From: Acidimicrobiaceae bacterium
Lineage (GTDB): Bacteria; Actinomycetota; Acidimicrobiia; Acidimicrobiales; RAAP-2
Reading direction: 5' to 3'
Assembly (NCBI GenBank): GCA_003161255.1
Contig: PMOQ01000015.1
Coordinates: 78,600-136,428 of the forward strand
Length of the DNA stretch: 57,829 nt
Both the position numbers and the translations under genes were made by a program. Below are positions 41,691-48,927 of this stretch, piece by piece (within the stretch, counting starts at the first letter, position 1; each line of letters starts with the position of its first letter). The notes under the pieces were generated by a model that saw nothing but the letters and a program-made list of their open reading frames with translations, did not search any database and was not told where the DNA came from.

Positions 41691-41727
41691 GGCGGATTCA
41701 AGGGCTGCGATCACCCTTGAATCCGCC
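41691..41727 (+). terminator. 14-bp perfect stem-loop after the SGNH gene
   Basis: GGCGGATTCAAGGG and CCCTTGAATCCGCC pair perfectly around a 9-nt loop, 5 nt after the SGNH stop. No T-run follows. It is the strongest dyad seen in the window and a probable transcription terminator or RNA-stabilising end. Confidence 0.55.
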
Positions 41728-42079
41728 CACTATCAGCCGCCGATCTCGAACTGACTCGGTTCAGAGATTGCAACTCGGGTCCCGGCCCTGCTTGAGCCCT
41801 ACGAGTACCAGAAGATTCTGATTGGACATTGGCCCGGGTTGCCGGAGATCGGTCCGGTAGGTCGATCGATTGCCATGTCAGTGGATAGACAGCCCGGTTG
41901 ATTACCATTTTGATTGTGGCCGGACACGGTCCCCGAGGGAGTACTCGGGATCGGTGGCGGCGGGCTCTCCTCCCGACACATGGATGATCGTGCCTGTCGC
42001 CAAACTGGACGGGAGGGCCGCCGCCCGCCAAGGCCCGCCACGGTTTGAAAGGTCGTGGACGGACAACAAACGACGGGCC
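41728..42079. other. Gene-free stretch before the DUF3048 gene
   Basis: About 350 bases without a convincing gene. TACCAT at 41903-41908 is a possible -10 element; it would give the DUF3048 mRNA a leader of about 165 nt. The frame of the DUF3048 gene stays open here, but the translation lacks coding character. Confidence 0.4.
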
Positions 42080-43234
42080 ATGAGGACGCCAGTTGGCTTG
42101 GGCGACCGAGTGGTCGGGGCGCGCGCCGCTAGGCGGCGGGCGAAGGTGCGGCAACGCCGCCGGCGTCTGCTTGGCCGGGTGCTTCTTGGCGTCGCGATCC
42201 TGGCGATTCCCATCGGAGGAGCCGCTGCATACGCCCAATTTGAGAGCGATCATGTGGCGGCGATCGGTGCGGCGGCGATCGGTGCGGCTGCGACCACCAC
42301 CACCACCCCTGCGCCTACGCTGGCACCACTCACCGGGCTTCCCGCGCTCAGTTCGTCGATGGCAACGCGACCGGCGGTCATCGTGAAGATCGACAATGAC
42401 GCCGCAGCATGGCCTCAAAGTGGGATCGACCAGGCCGACGTGGTCTATGAGGAGGTCGTGGAGGGCGGCATCACCCGCTACCTGGCCGTGTTCCAGTCCC
42501 AAGATGCCGACGTGGTGGGCCCGGTCCGTTCGGTGCGGGAGACCGATGCCGACATCGTCCGTCCCATCGGGGGTCTGTTCGCTTACTCCGGCGGCATCGC
42601 ACCCTTTGTCAGCCTGATCGATTCAGCCGGCGTCACCGATGTTGGCGCCGTCGCCGACGGAAGCGCGTACTACCGCTCGAGTCTGCGTGCGGCGCCGGAC
42701 AACCTCTACACGTCGACAGCCGTTCTGCGCGAACGCACGCCACCGGATGCCGGCCCACCGCCGCCACTCTTCGATTATGTCGGTGCGCACCAGGCCTTCT
42801 CTGAACCCGGAGAAGAGAGTGTCTCCAAGGTGACCGTGGCCATGAGCGCGACGGCTGTCGTCACCTGGTCCTATGACCCATCGACCACACAGTGGCTGCG
42901 GTCGACGAACGGTGCTCCCCAACGCGTCGCGCAAGGCGGGTCGCTCACACCCGGACCGCCCATCGTCTCCACCAACGTGATCGTGGAGATGGTCCCGTAC
43001 CAGAACACCGGCTACATCGATCCTGCCGGCAACCCGGTGCCTGACGCCAACATTGTGGGCTCGGGACCGGCCGTCGTCCTCTCTGGCGGCAAGCTCGTCC
43101 ACGCGACCTGGTTGAAGCCGAGCCCCTCGTCGATCACGACCTACCAGGCCTCCGATGGCTCGCACATCGGCCTTCTACGGGGACAGACCTGGGTCATGCT
43201 GGCGCCCGCGGGGGCTGCGATTACCTCGGGTTGA
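42080..43234 (+). CDS. DUF3048 (YerB-like) exported protein
   Basis: A 384-residue protein with a very basic N-terminus (RRRAKVRQRRRR), one transmembrane or signal helix (about 32-52), a Thr/Ala-rich linker with a duplicated AAIGA unit, and the DUF3048 domain: PALSSSMATRPAVIVKIDND, GIDQADVVYEEVVEGGITRY, VGPVRSVRETDADIVRPI. The C-terminal QTWVMLAPAG is also typical. Family members are extracytoplasmic, of unsettled function. No lipobox cysteine is visible. ATG 42080 is chosen for the sensible export signal; an in-frame ATG about 100 nt earlier is possible. Confidence 0.8.
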   Translation: MRTPVGLGDRVVGARAARRRAKVRQRRRRLLGRVLLGVAILAIPIGGAAAYAQFESDHVAAIGAAAIGAAATTTTTPAPTLAPLTGLPALSSSMATRPAVIVKIDNDAAAWPQSGIDQADVVYEEVVEGGITRYLAVFQSQDADVVGPVRSVRETDADIVRPIGGLFAYSGGIAPFVSLIDSAGVTDVGAVADGSAYYRSSLRAAPDNLYTSTAVLRERTPPDAGPPPPLFDYVGAHQAFSEPGEESVSKVTVAMSATAVVTWSYDPSTTQWLRSTNGAPQRVAQGGSLTPGPPIVSTNVIVEMVPYQNTGYIDPAGNPVPDANIVGSGPAVVLSGGKLVHATWLKPSPSSITTYQASDGSHIGLLRGQTWVMLAPAGAAITSG

Positions 43235-43615
43235 CGTGCGCTCATCGCTGGCGGGCTCGGGCCGGCATCGGGCTCCACCACCTCGAGGTGCAAGTCGTCG
43301 CGGAGCCCGAACTCCGAGCGTGACCCTCGTAGGGATCGGTGATGAACAGCGGCTCGATGAGAGCGCCCGGCATCTCGCTCGGAGTGCTGAAGTACCCGGC
43401 CATCGCTGGACCCAGGAGCAGGAGATGACCGTACGCCGCGGCCGCAGACGAAAGGGGCGGTCCACCGAGAGTCGATGTTGGCCTTGGCCAGGTTGGCACA
43501 GCCGTCTCTCGCTGCCACATCGCTGCTCAGATGCACCGACAGACACGCGACGGCCCCCGCGCTCCGCCAGGCAGTCCGCGGCCATAGAGTCCGCGATCGA
43601 TGGTAGGTAGCGGGC
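43205..43615 (-). pseudogene. Decayed N-acetylmuramoyl-L-alanine amidase-like gene
   Basis: On the minus strand the reading frame shifts between matching pieces. One frame gives ARYLPSIADSMAADCLAE, another GAVACLSVHLSSDVAARDG and CANLAKANIDSRW, and a third AAYGHLLLLGPAMAGYFS followed by TPSEMPGALIEPLFITDPYE. The last piece is typical of the C-terminal part of secreted amidases that cut peptidoglycan stem peptides. At least two frameshifts separate the pieces and no start is left. The relic overlaps the 3' end of the DUF3048 gene and the 5' end of the next gene on the opposite strand. It fills an otherwise empty 365-base gap. Confidence 0.5.
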
Positions 43616-44952
43616 CGCCCGGTGAGCGTCGACCGGTTCACACCCACGGGCTCGGCCGGGAGACGAAGGCGCGCCTTGCCGAACTGGGGCGCCAACTACC
43701 GGCGCCGTCCGAGGAGGTGGCAAGGATCATGGCCGCCGACCGCGCGGCATGGTTGAAGCGACGCCTCGCCGTCGGTCTGGTGGTCGTGGTGGTCGTGGCC
43801 GTCGTCGCGGGGGCGATGGTGCAGTGGTTCCGACCGCTGTCACAGCCCACGCTGCGACTGGCCACGGGGATTCGCATCCCAGGGACCGCACCCAAATTGC
43901 CCTGGCCCTCCACTGGCGAGGCCGCGCTGAGCGTGCCGGGTCTCGGCAGCTTGGGGCAGGACCGCGACACCCGGCCGGTACCGATCGGCGTGCTCTCCGG
44001 GGTGCTGACGGCCTACGTGATCTTGAAGGACCACCCCCTGTCGACCGGCGGGGACACCGGACCCACCATCGCGGTGACCCCCCAAACGCTGGCGGCGTAC
44101 CAAGCCGGCAGCGCGGCAGGCGAACCCGAGGTCCCGGTTTCTTCCGGCGAGTCCCTGACTGAGCTCGAGGCGCTCGAGGGCCTCCTCATCGATTCGGCTA
44201 ACGACATGGCCACCCTCCTCGCCGACTGGGACGCGGAGAGCACGTCGGCCTTCGTGACGAAGATGGATCTCAACGCCTTGTCCCTCGGTCTCCGGCATAT
44301 CCGTATCACGGAGCCCGGCGGTGCGGACGACGCCATTATCAGCACCCCGAGCGACCTCATCCGTCTCGCTGAGGCCGCCATGCGGATCCCGGTGTTCAAG
44401 CAGATCGTGTCGCTCGGTGAGGTCAACCTGCCCGAGGCCGGTCTTCAGTACAACCCGAACTTCGTTCTCGGTGAGAACGCCGTTGTCGGTATCGAGGCCG
44501 GGTCGGACAAGACCGCCAACGGCTGTTACCTGTTTGCGGCGCAGAAGATGGTGAGTGGACAGACGGTCACCCTCTACGGCGCGGTGCTCGGCCAGTCCGG
44601 TCCGAATGGCCCCGACACGGCGGCAGTCGATGCGGGTGACGCGCTGATGAACGCTGCGCTCTCGGACCTCAGTGCCGCCCCGATCCTCCGGGCGGGCCGC
44701 GTCGTCGGGCAGCTCTCCGCACCCTGGGGTGCATCGACGCGGGTCATGGTCTCCCAGGCGGTGACGGTCCCCGCCTGGCCCGGCCTCAGAGTCTCGGTGA
44801 CCGCGCGACTCGCCAAGCTCACCGTGCCGGTCGCGGCCGGGACCCGGGTGGGGTCGCTGCAGATACACCTGGGATCCCGCGTCATCGAAGTGGCGCTGCA
44901 CAACACAGCACCGCTTCGGGGGCCCTCCGGGCTCTGGCGCCTCACACGGTGA
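43600..44952 (+). CDS. D-alanyl-D-alanine carboxypeptidase-like protein without key catalytic residues
   Basis: A 450-residue protein with a cytoplasmic N-terminus, one transmembrane helix at 56-74 and an S11-type penicillin-binding domain at about 105-345, then a C-terminal beta domain. The SxxK position reads PIGVLSGVLTA (128-138), with V131 for the serine and G134 for the lysine. The SxN motif is kept (SAN, 199-201). The KTG position reads GIEAGSD, with E299-A300-G301. Overall folding motifs of the family (EALEGLLIDSANDMATLLA, TPSDLIRLAEAAMRIPVFKQ) are intact. It is probably a non-catalytic cell-wall protein. Confidence 0.8.
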   Translation: MVGSGPPGERRPVHTHGLGRETKARLAELGRQLPAPSEEVARIMAADRAAWLKRRLAVGLVVVVVVAVVAGAMVQWFRPLSQPTLRLATGIRIPGTAPKLPWPSTGEAALSVPGLGSLGQDRDTRPVPIGVLSGVLTAYVILKDHPLSTGGDTGPTIAVTPQTLAAYQAGSAAGEPEVPVSSGESLTELEALEGLLIDSANDMATLLADWDAESTSAFVTKMDLNALSLGLRHIRITEPGGADDAIISTPSDLIRLAEAAMRIPVFKQIVSLGEVNLPEAGLQYNPNFVLGENAVVGIEAGSDKTANGCYLFAAQKMVSGQTVTLYGAVLGQSGPNGPDTAAVDAGDALMNAALSDLSAAPILRAGRVVGQLSAPWGASTRVMVSQAVTVPAWPGLRVSVTARLAKLTVPVAAGTRVGSLQIHLGSRVIEVALHNTAPLRGPSGLWRLTR

Positions 44953-44953
44953 C

Positions 44954-45094
44954 GTTCCTGCACAGGTTCCGAGGGAGCTTGCAGCAGCCGTTTCCGAGGC
45001 TGTTAGTGCTGAAGTCAGACGCTGGACCGCGGAGGCGCAAGAACGGCTAAGGCGTGCTCTGGATGTTCCCCTAAAGCTCGTCGCCGCTGGCTAA
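44954..45094 (+). pseudogene. Short coding fragment without a start
   Basis: The frame VPRELAAAVSEAVSAEVRRW, TAEAQERLRRALDVPLKLVA ends with TAA at 45092-45094. It reads like the amphipathic C-terminal end of a small protein, but it has no start codon and begins right after the preceding gene. It may be the remains of a lost gene, or chance. The source family is not recognised. Confidence 0.25.
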
Positions 45095-45195
45095 TGAGCC
45101 GCGCCTATTGCGGGCAGACGGCCCACCGGGTGTGCCTATCCTCAGGCCGCTTCCAGTCTGTATGGTTGCGGCACCATATCGACATCAGGAGCCCC

Positions 45196-45432
45196 ATGAC
45201 TCGGCTGCTCACTGCACTCCTCGTCCTCATCGGACTCGCTCTCATCGCCGTCGGCATCGTGTACTTCACGGTCAAGGCCGGCTCGCTCCCATCGTTCTTC
45301 CCCGGGCACATCACCGGTTCGAGCGCGCATCGGAACAAGCACGGCCTGGTCGCGGTCATTGTCGGGGTCGCCGTCTTGGTGTTGGCGGTGATGATGCCTT
45401 CGGTCGTTGGCGGACTCCGCCGCCGCCGCTGA
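45196..45432 (+). CDS. Small two-helix membrane protein
   Basis: A 78-residue protein with two transmembrane helices (TALLVLIGLALIAVGIVYF at 5-23, and VAVIVGVAVLVLAVMMP) joined by a short loop GSLPSFFPGHITGSSAHRNK, ending in GGLRRRR. ATCAGGAG sits 4 nt before the ATG at 45196; the frame is open to 45094 but that part is not hydrophobic or conserved. Family and function are not recognised. It stands alone, 12 nt before a thioesterase-like gene. Confidence 0.65.
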   Translation: MTRLLTALLVLIGLALIAVGIVYFTVKAGSLPSFFPGHITGSSAHRNKHGLVAVIVGVAVLVLAVMMPSVVGGLRRRR

Positions 45433-45444
45433 GCCCTACCGACG

Positions 45445-45885
45445 GTGTCAGGGAGTGAGCCAGCATCCGATGGGGTGTCCCATGCCGAGGCCATGACGCA
45501 GTTCTTCGCACCACTAGTGCCCGGACAGCTTGGGTGTGTATTCGACCACGCAGCACCCGAACTCGTCATTGGCCATATCGATGTAACGCAAAACCTCATT
45601 GCCGGGACTGGCTACCTCTTCGCGCCCGCTGTCGTTGCCCTGGCGGACACATGCGCAGCGATTGGTTGCGGAGCGAATATCGACGACACAGAGACCTTTA
45701 CGACGATCGAGCTCAAGAGCAATTTTCTGTCGTCCGCCCGGGTTGGCGAGCGAGTCGTGTGTCGGTGCACGCCTGCTCATCTCGGCCGGCAGACTCACGT
45801 CTGGGATGCCGTGGTCAGCAATGAGTCCACCGGGCGGACTATGGCTCTATTCCGCTGCACCCAGATGGTCCTCACCCGTCGGTAG
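45445..45885 (+). CDS. Hotdog-fold thioesterase, PaaI-like
   Basis: A 146-residue hotdog-fold protein. The active-site helix reads GYLFAPAVVALADTCAAIGC, in which D68 matches the catalytic acid of PaaI-type acyl-CoA thioesterases; the usual HGG before it is replaced by YLFAP. The strands TIELKSNFLSSARVGERVVC and QTHVWDAVVSNESTGRTMAL follow. It would hydrolyse an acyl-CoA of unknown nature. GTG 45445 is taken as start; an ATG at 45493 is also possible. Confidence 0.75.
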   Translation: MSGSEPASDGVSHAEAMTQFFAPLVPGQLGCVFDHAAPELVIGHIDVTQNLIAGTGYLFAPAVVALADTCAAIGCGANIDDTETFTTIELKSNFLSSARVGERVVCRCTPAHLGRQTHVWDAVVSNESTGRTMALFRCTQMVLTRR

Positions 45886-45931
45886 CCCGTGGGGCCTGTG
45901 ACTACGCACTGACGAGGGCGTGAGATCTGAT

Positions 45932-46243
45932 CTAGACACCACTCTCGTGCAGTAGGGCGTCCCGTTCGGCTCGGGGTGTCTCGCCCTTGCGCCGACCCGG
46001 CTCCTCCTCAATCTTGGCGATATCCGAGAGATCCTTTGGTCTCCGGGGCCGTCCAGGCACCCAGATCGGCATCATCCTCTTCATCTCGATCCGGACGTGT
46101 GGGTCGATGACCCGGCTTCGAACAGCGCCGATGAAGCCTTCCGGACCGTCGAGGATGCCCTCAGGCCACGCTTCGCCCTTCCAGGGGCCACCAGCAACAA
46201 CCACAGATCCGCTCTCGTCTTGGGTGACGAGCTTGAAGCTCAC
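45932..46243 (-). CDS. Small protein resembling the C-terminal part of a nucleotidyltransferase
   Basis: A 103-residue frame that reads as the end of a longer protein: VTQDESGSVVVAGGPWKGEA, WPEGILDGPEGFIGAVRSRV, IDPHVRIEMKRMMPIW, then GRPRRPKDLSDIAKIEE. The pattern (Trp-Pro-Glu-Gly, later H-x5-K, then R-x-KDLSDIAKI) resembles the C-terminal half of small aminoglycoside/lincosamide-nucleotidyltransferase-like proteins, but the catalytic N-terminal half is missing. GTG 46243 lies 19 nt after the SCO1664-family stop with no clear ribosome site. It may be a remnant. Confidence 0.45.
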   Translation of the reverse strand: MSFKLVTQDESGSVVVAGGPWKGEAWPEGILDGPEGFIGAVRSRVIDPHVRIEMKRMMPIWVPGRPRRPKDLSDIAKIEEEPGRRKGETPRAERDALLHESGV

Positions 46244-46262
46244 TTCGATGCCGTCTCGGCGC

Positions 46263-46991
46263 TCAGACGAGGGGCCACGGGTAGGGGCGCCAGTCGTCGT
46301 CGGCCGGCGCGGGCAGGCAGCCCTCCTTCAGCAGCCGGGTCGTCCGACGCACCACCGCCGCGCACTCGTCGGGATCGAGCAACTCCGCCAATCGCTCCGG
46401 CAGGGGGTTCTCGATCAGTCGCTCCAACGCCGCAGTCTCCTCGTCGCTCAACGCGTCACCGGCGAAGTCCCAGATCACGGTGCGCAGCTTGGGCTGGCAG
46501 TGGAACGACAGCCCGTTGTCGATCGCCCAGAGCCGGTCGTCGGCCAGCAGCACGTGACCGCTCTTGCGATCCGCGTTGTTGGCCACGACGTCGAACACCG
46601 CCATGCGGTGCAGGGATTCGGTCCACCGGGACTCGTCGCGCAGCGTGAAGTAGTGCGACTCGCCGTCCTCGTCGACGAACAACTGGAGCGAGCCGACCCC
46701 GAGCGGCGCGTCTAGGCGCTCGATGGTCGGGGGGACGAGGTCCCAGCCGAGGGCCTCGGAAAGCACGTACGCGGCCACCTCGCGCCGGTGGAGCCCGGTC
46801 GGGAAGTCCCAGAGCGGCCGCTCACCCCGGGCGGGCTTGTAGACGGCGGCGAGTTCGGTGCCGTCGAGCTCGCAGGTGGCGAACAGCGTGACGTTGGAGC
46901 TCCCGGCGATCCGGCCGTGGACGGTGACCTCTCCACGAGCCATCACCCGGCACGCCAGCTCGGGATCGGGAGCGGCCTGCTCCTCGTTCAC
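46263..46991 (-). CDS. SCO1664-family kinase-like protein
   Basis: A 242-residue protein of the SCO1664 family, related to phosphatidylinositol 3/4-kinases: ELAAVYKPARGERPLWDFPT (ATP-binding lysine), RREVAAYVLSEALGWDLVPP, the catalytic loop FDVVANNADRKSGHVLL and metal site WAIDNGLSFH. Its substrate is unknown. It ends the conserved cluster phosphatase-DUF3090-SCO1664 that mycobacteria also have (Rv2135c-Rv2133c). The GTG overlaps the DUF3090 stop as GTGA, so the two are translationally coupled. Confidence 0.87.
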   Translation of the reverse strand: MNEEQAAPDPELACRVMARGEVTVHGRIAGSSNVTLFATCELDGTELAAVYKPARGERPLWDFPTGLHRREVAAYVLSEALGWDLVPPTIERLDAPLGVGSLQLFVDEDGESHYFTLRDESRWTESLHRMAVFDVVANNADRKSGHVLLADDRLWAIDNGLSFHCQPKLRTVIWDFAGDALSDEETAALERLIENPLPERLAELLDPDECAAVVRRTTRLLKEGCLPAPADDDWRPYPWPLV

Positions 46992-47482
46992 GCGCTCGGC
47001 GGGCGGTGGCCGTTGGTTCGCGGGCAGTTGTGGCCGGACGGGTCGAGGGGGAGCCCGCACAGGGGGCACGGCGGCCGCCCGGCCTCGACGAGGCCCGTGG
47101 CCACGATTGCGAACGCACCGGCCTGCTCCAAGGTGAGCGAGAACCGGGCGACGGAGGAATCCTCGTCGTCCGTGACCAGCTCCTCGGCCACCACCACGAT
47201 CCGTTGCGTGCCCTCGTCGAAGGAGACGCCGATGGTGCCGATGACCCACGCCAGGTCCTCGTCCTCGTTGAAGGCCACGTTCTCGGGCAGCGCGCCCGGC
47301 CGACCCACCTCCCGCACGATGCGGGCGAGGTAGCTGGCCAGCACCGCCACCTGCTGCTTCTCGATCTTCAAGGTGAGCTGGTCCGCACCCTGGCGGCACT
47401 GCAGCATGAAGACGCGCTCGCCGACGGGGCCGACCGTGCCGACGGTGAAGTCGTCCGGAGCGTCGAGATCGTGCTCGCTCAC
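46988..47482 (-). CDS. DUF3090 protein
   Basis: A 164-residue protein of the actinobacterial DUF3090 family (mycobacterial Rv2134c): FTVGTVGPVGERVFMLQCRQ at the start, TLKIEKQQVAVLASYLARIV, and the C-terminal PPCPLCGLPLDPSGHNCPRT, which has a zinc-ribbon-like C-x2-C ... H-x2-C arrangement. No activity is established. Both ends overlap neighbours by GTGA junctions, so it is made together with the phosphatase and the SCO1664 kinase-like protein. Confidence 0.87.
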   Translation of the reverse strand: MSEHDLDAPDDFTVGTVGPVGERVFMLQCRQGADQLTLKIEKQQVAVLASYLARIVREVGRPGALPENVAFNEDEDLAWVIGTIGVSFDEGTQRIVVVAEELVTDDEDSSVARFSLTLEQAGAFAIVATGLVEAGRPPCPLCGLPLDPSGHNCPRTNGHRPPSA

Positions 47483-48198
47483 GAGGGCACGAGGTCCGAG
47501 AGCGAGCCGGTGGAGTTGACGCAGAGGACGATCGGTCCGCCGATGCCGAACATGACCGCCGATACCGAGCAGGGCGAGATGACGATGCGCTGGAACATGT
47601 CGAGAGGCACGCCGGCCGCTGCCCCGACGATCATCTTGATCGGGTCGGCGTGGGAGACGCAGACGATCCGCTCGCCCCGGTGCTCGGCCACGAGCGAGTG
47701 CATCGTGTTCATCGCCCGCAGCGACATCTCGGCGAGGGACTCGCCCCCCGGGAAGCGGAAGCCGGTCGGCCAGTGCACGACGGTGCGCCACTCCGGGGCC
47801 TTCGCGAGCGTCCTCAACGATTTGCCCTCCCAGCTGCCGACCGCGCAGTCGAGGAGCCCCTTGTTGGCCCGGACCCGCAGACCGAGCGCCTTCGCGATCG
47901 GGGCCGCGGTCTCCTGGGTCCGCTCGAGCGGCGACGCGTAGATCGCGCTCGGGGCGGGGGACAGGGCGCCGATCCGCTCGGCCACCCGCTCCGCCTGGGC
48001 CCGGCCGGTAACGGCCAGGTGCAGGCCGGGGGCGCGTCCGGGCATGACCTTGCCCGTGGTCGGGGTCAGCCCGTGCCGCACCAGGAACACAACGGTCGGC
48101 TTCGGCGCGGCCTTGGCCCGGGCGCGGGACCGGGCCGCCTTGGCGACGCCCCGGGCGCGCCTCGGTGCGCTCGCCTGGGTGCGCGGGGGAGGGGACAC
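47479..48198 (-). CDS. Histidine phosphatase (phosphoglycerate-mutase-like)
   Basis: A 239-residue phosphatase with the phosphohistidine motif VVFLVRHGLTP, the ASPLERTQETAAPIA arginine region, and the second histidine in RIVCVSHADPIKMIVG. It belongs to the MSMEG_4193/Rv2135c group that heads the conserved cluster with DUF3090. The first 33 residues are an Ala/Arg/Lys-rich tail (ARGVAKAARSRARAKAAPK) absent in most relatives. GTG 48198 is used; TACGAT lies 8 nt before it, sharing its promoter region with the divergent uracil-DNA glycosylase gene. Confidence 0.9.
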   Translation of the reverse strand: MSPPPRTQASAPRRARGVAKAARSRARAKAAPKPTVVFLVRHGLTPTTGKVMPGRAPGLHLAVTGRAQAERVAERIGALSPAPSAIYASPLERTQETAAPIAKALGLRVRANKGLLDCAVGSWEGKSLRTLAKAPEWRTVVHWPTGFRFPGGESLAEMSLRAMNTMHSLVAEHRGERIVCVSHADPIKMIVGAAAGVPLDMFQRIVISPCSVSAVMFGIGGPIVLCVNSTGSLSDLVPS

Positions 48199-48206
48199 GG
48201 CCCCTC

Positions 48207-48216
48207 ATCGTAGGCT
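48207..48216. promoter_or_regulatory. Overlapping divergent -10 elements of the phosphatase and udgB genes
   Basis: On the minus strand TACGAT (48207-48212) lies 8 nt before the phosphatase GTG. On the plus strand TAGGCT (48211-48216) lies 6 nt before the udgB GTG. The two hexamers share 2 nt and only 24 nt separate the start codons, so the two promoters cannot be used at the same moment. Confidence 0.5.
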
Positions 48217-48222
48217 CCGACG

Positions 48223-48927
48223 GTGGTTCCTCTCGACTCGTCGGTGGAGCGTTTGGCCCAGGTCGAGCGCGAGATCGAGGGCTGCCGGCGCTGCCCGCGC
48301 CTCGTCGACTGGCGGGAGTTGGTCGGCACGGAGCGTCGCCGCTCGTTCGCCGACGAGACCTACTGGGCCCGCCCGGTGCCCGGTTGGGGAGACCCGGCGG
48401 CACATCTCGTCGTCGTCGGCCTGGCCCCGGCCGCTCACGGCGGCAACCGCACCGGGCGGATGTTCACCGGAGACCGCTCGGGCGACTGGCTCTATGGCGC
48501 GCTGTACCGGGCCGGCTACGCGAGCCAGCCCACCAGCACCCGGCGCGACGACGGGCTCTCGCTCGACGGGGTGTTCGTCACCGCAGCGGTCCGGTGCGCG
48601 CCCCCCGACAACAAGCCCACCACCGACGAGCGCGACGCATGCGCGCCCTACCTGGCCGCCGAGTTGGAGCTCCTGACCCGGGCGCGCGTGTACGTGGCGC
48701 TGGGGCAGTTCGCCTTGCGCGCCCTCGCCAACGCGTTCGGGCTCCACCCGCGTCCGCGTTTCGCGCACCTGGCTGAGCTCGAGCTCGGGAACGGCCGCAC
48801 CCTGATCTCCTCGTACCACCCGAGCCAGCGCAACACCTTCACCAAGACCCTGACGACCGAGATGTTCGACGCCGTGTTCGACCGGGCCCGGGCGCTCGGC
48901 GGGGAGCCGCCCGCTACGAAGACTTGA
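48223..48927 (+). CDS. udgB: Family 5 uracil-DNA glycosylase
   Basis: A 234-residue Fe-S uracil-DNA glycosylase. The UdgB signature is GLAPAAHGGNRTGRMFTGDR, with alanine instead of an acidic residue in motif A, and motif B is SSYHPSQRNTFT. The [4Fe-4S] cysteines are CRRCPRLVDW, VRCAPPDNKPTTDERDAC. It removes uracil and other deaminated bases from DNA. GTG 48223 follows TAGGCT. Its last 14 bases overlap the end of the convergent FrhB-like gene. Confidence 0.92.
   Translation: MVPLDSSVERLAQVEREIEGCRRCPRLVDWRELVGTERRRSFADETYWARPVPGWGDPAAHLVVVGLAPAAHGGNRTGRMFTGDRSGDWLYGALYRAGYASQPTSTRRDDGLSLDGVFVTAAVRCAPPDNKPTTDERDACAPYLAAELELLTRARVYVALGQFALRALANAFGLHPRPRFAHLAELELGNGRTLISSYHPSQRNTFTKTLTTEMFDAVFDRARALGGEPPATKT

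Noticed and set aside
42260-42292. Repeated GCGGCGATCGGT unit in the DUF3048 gene as a possible CRISPR or VNTR
   Set aside because: There are only two adjacent copies, in frame, encoding AAIG in a linker; this is simple slippage within a gene.
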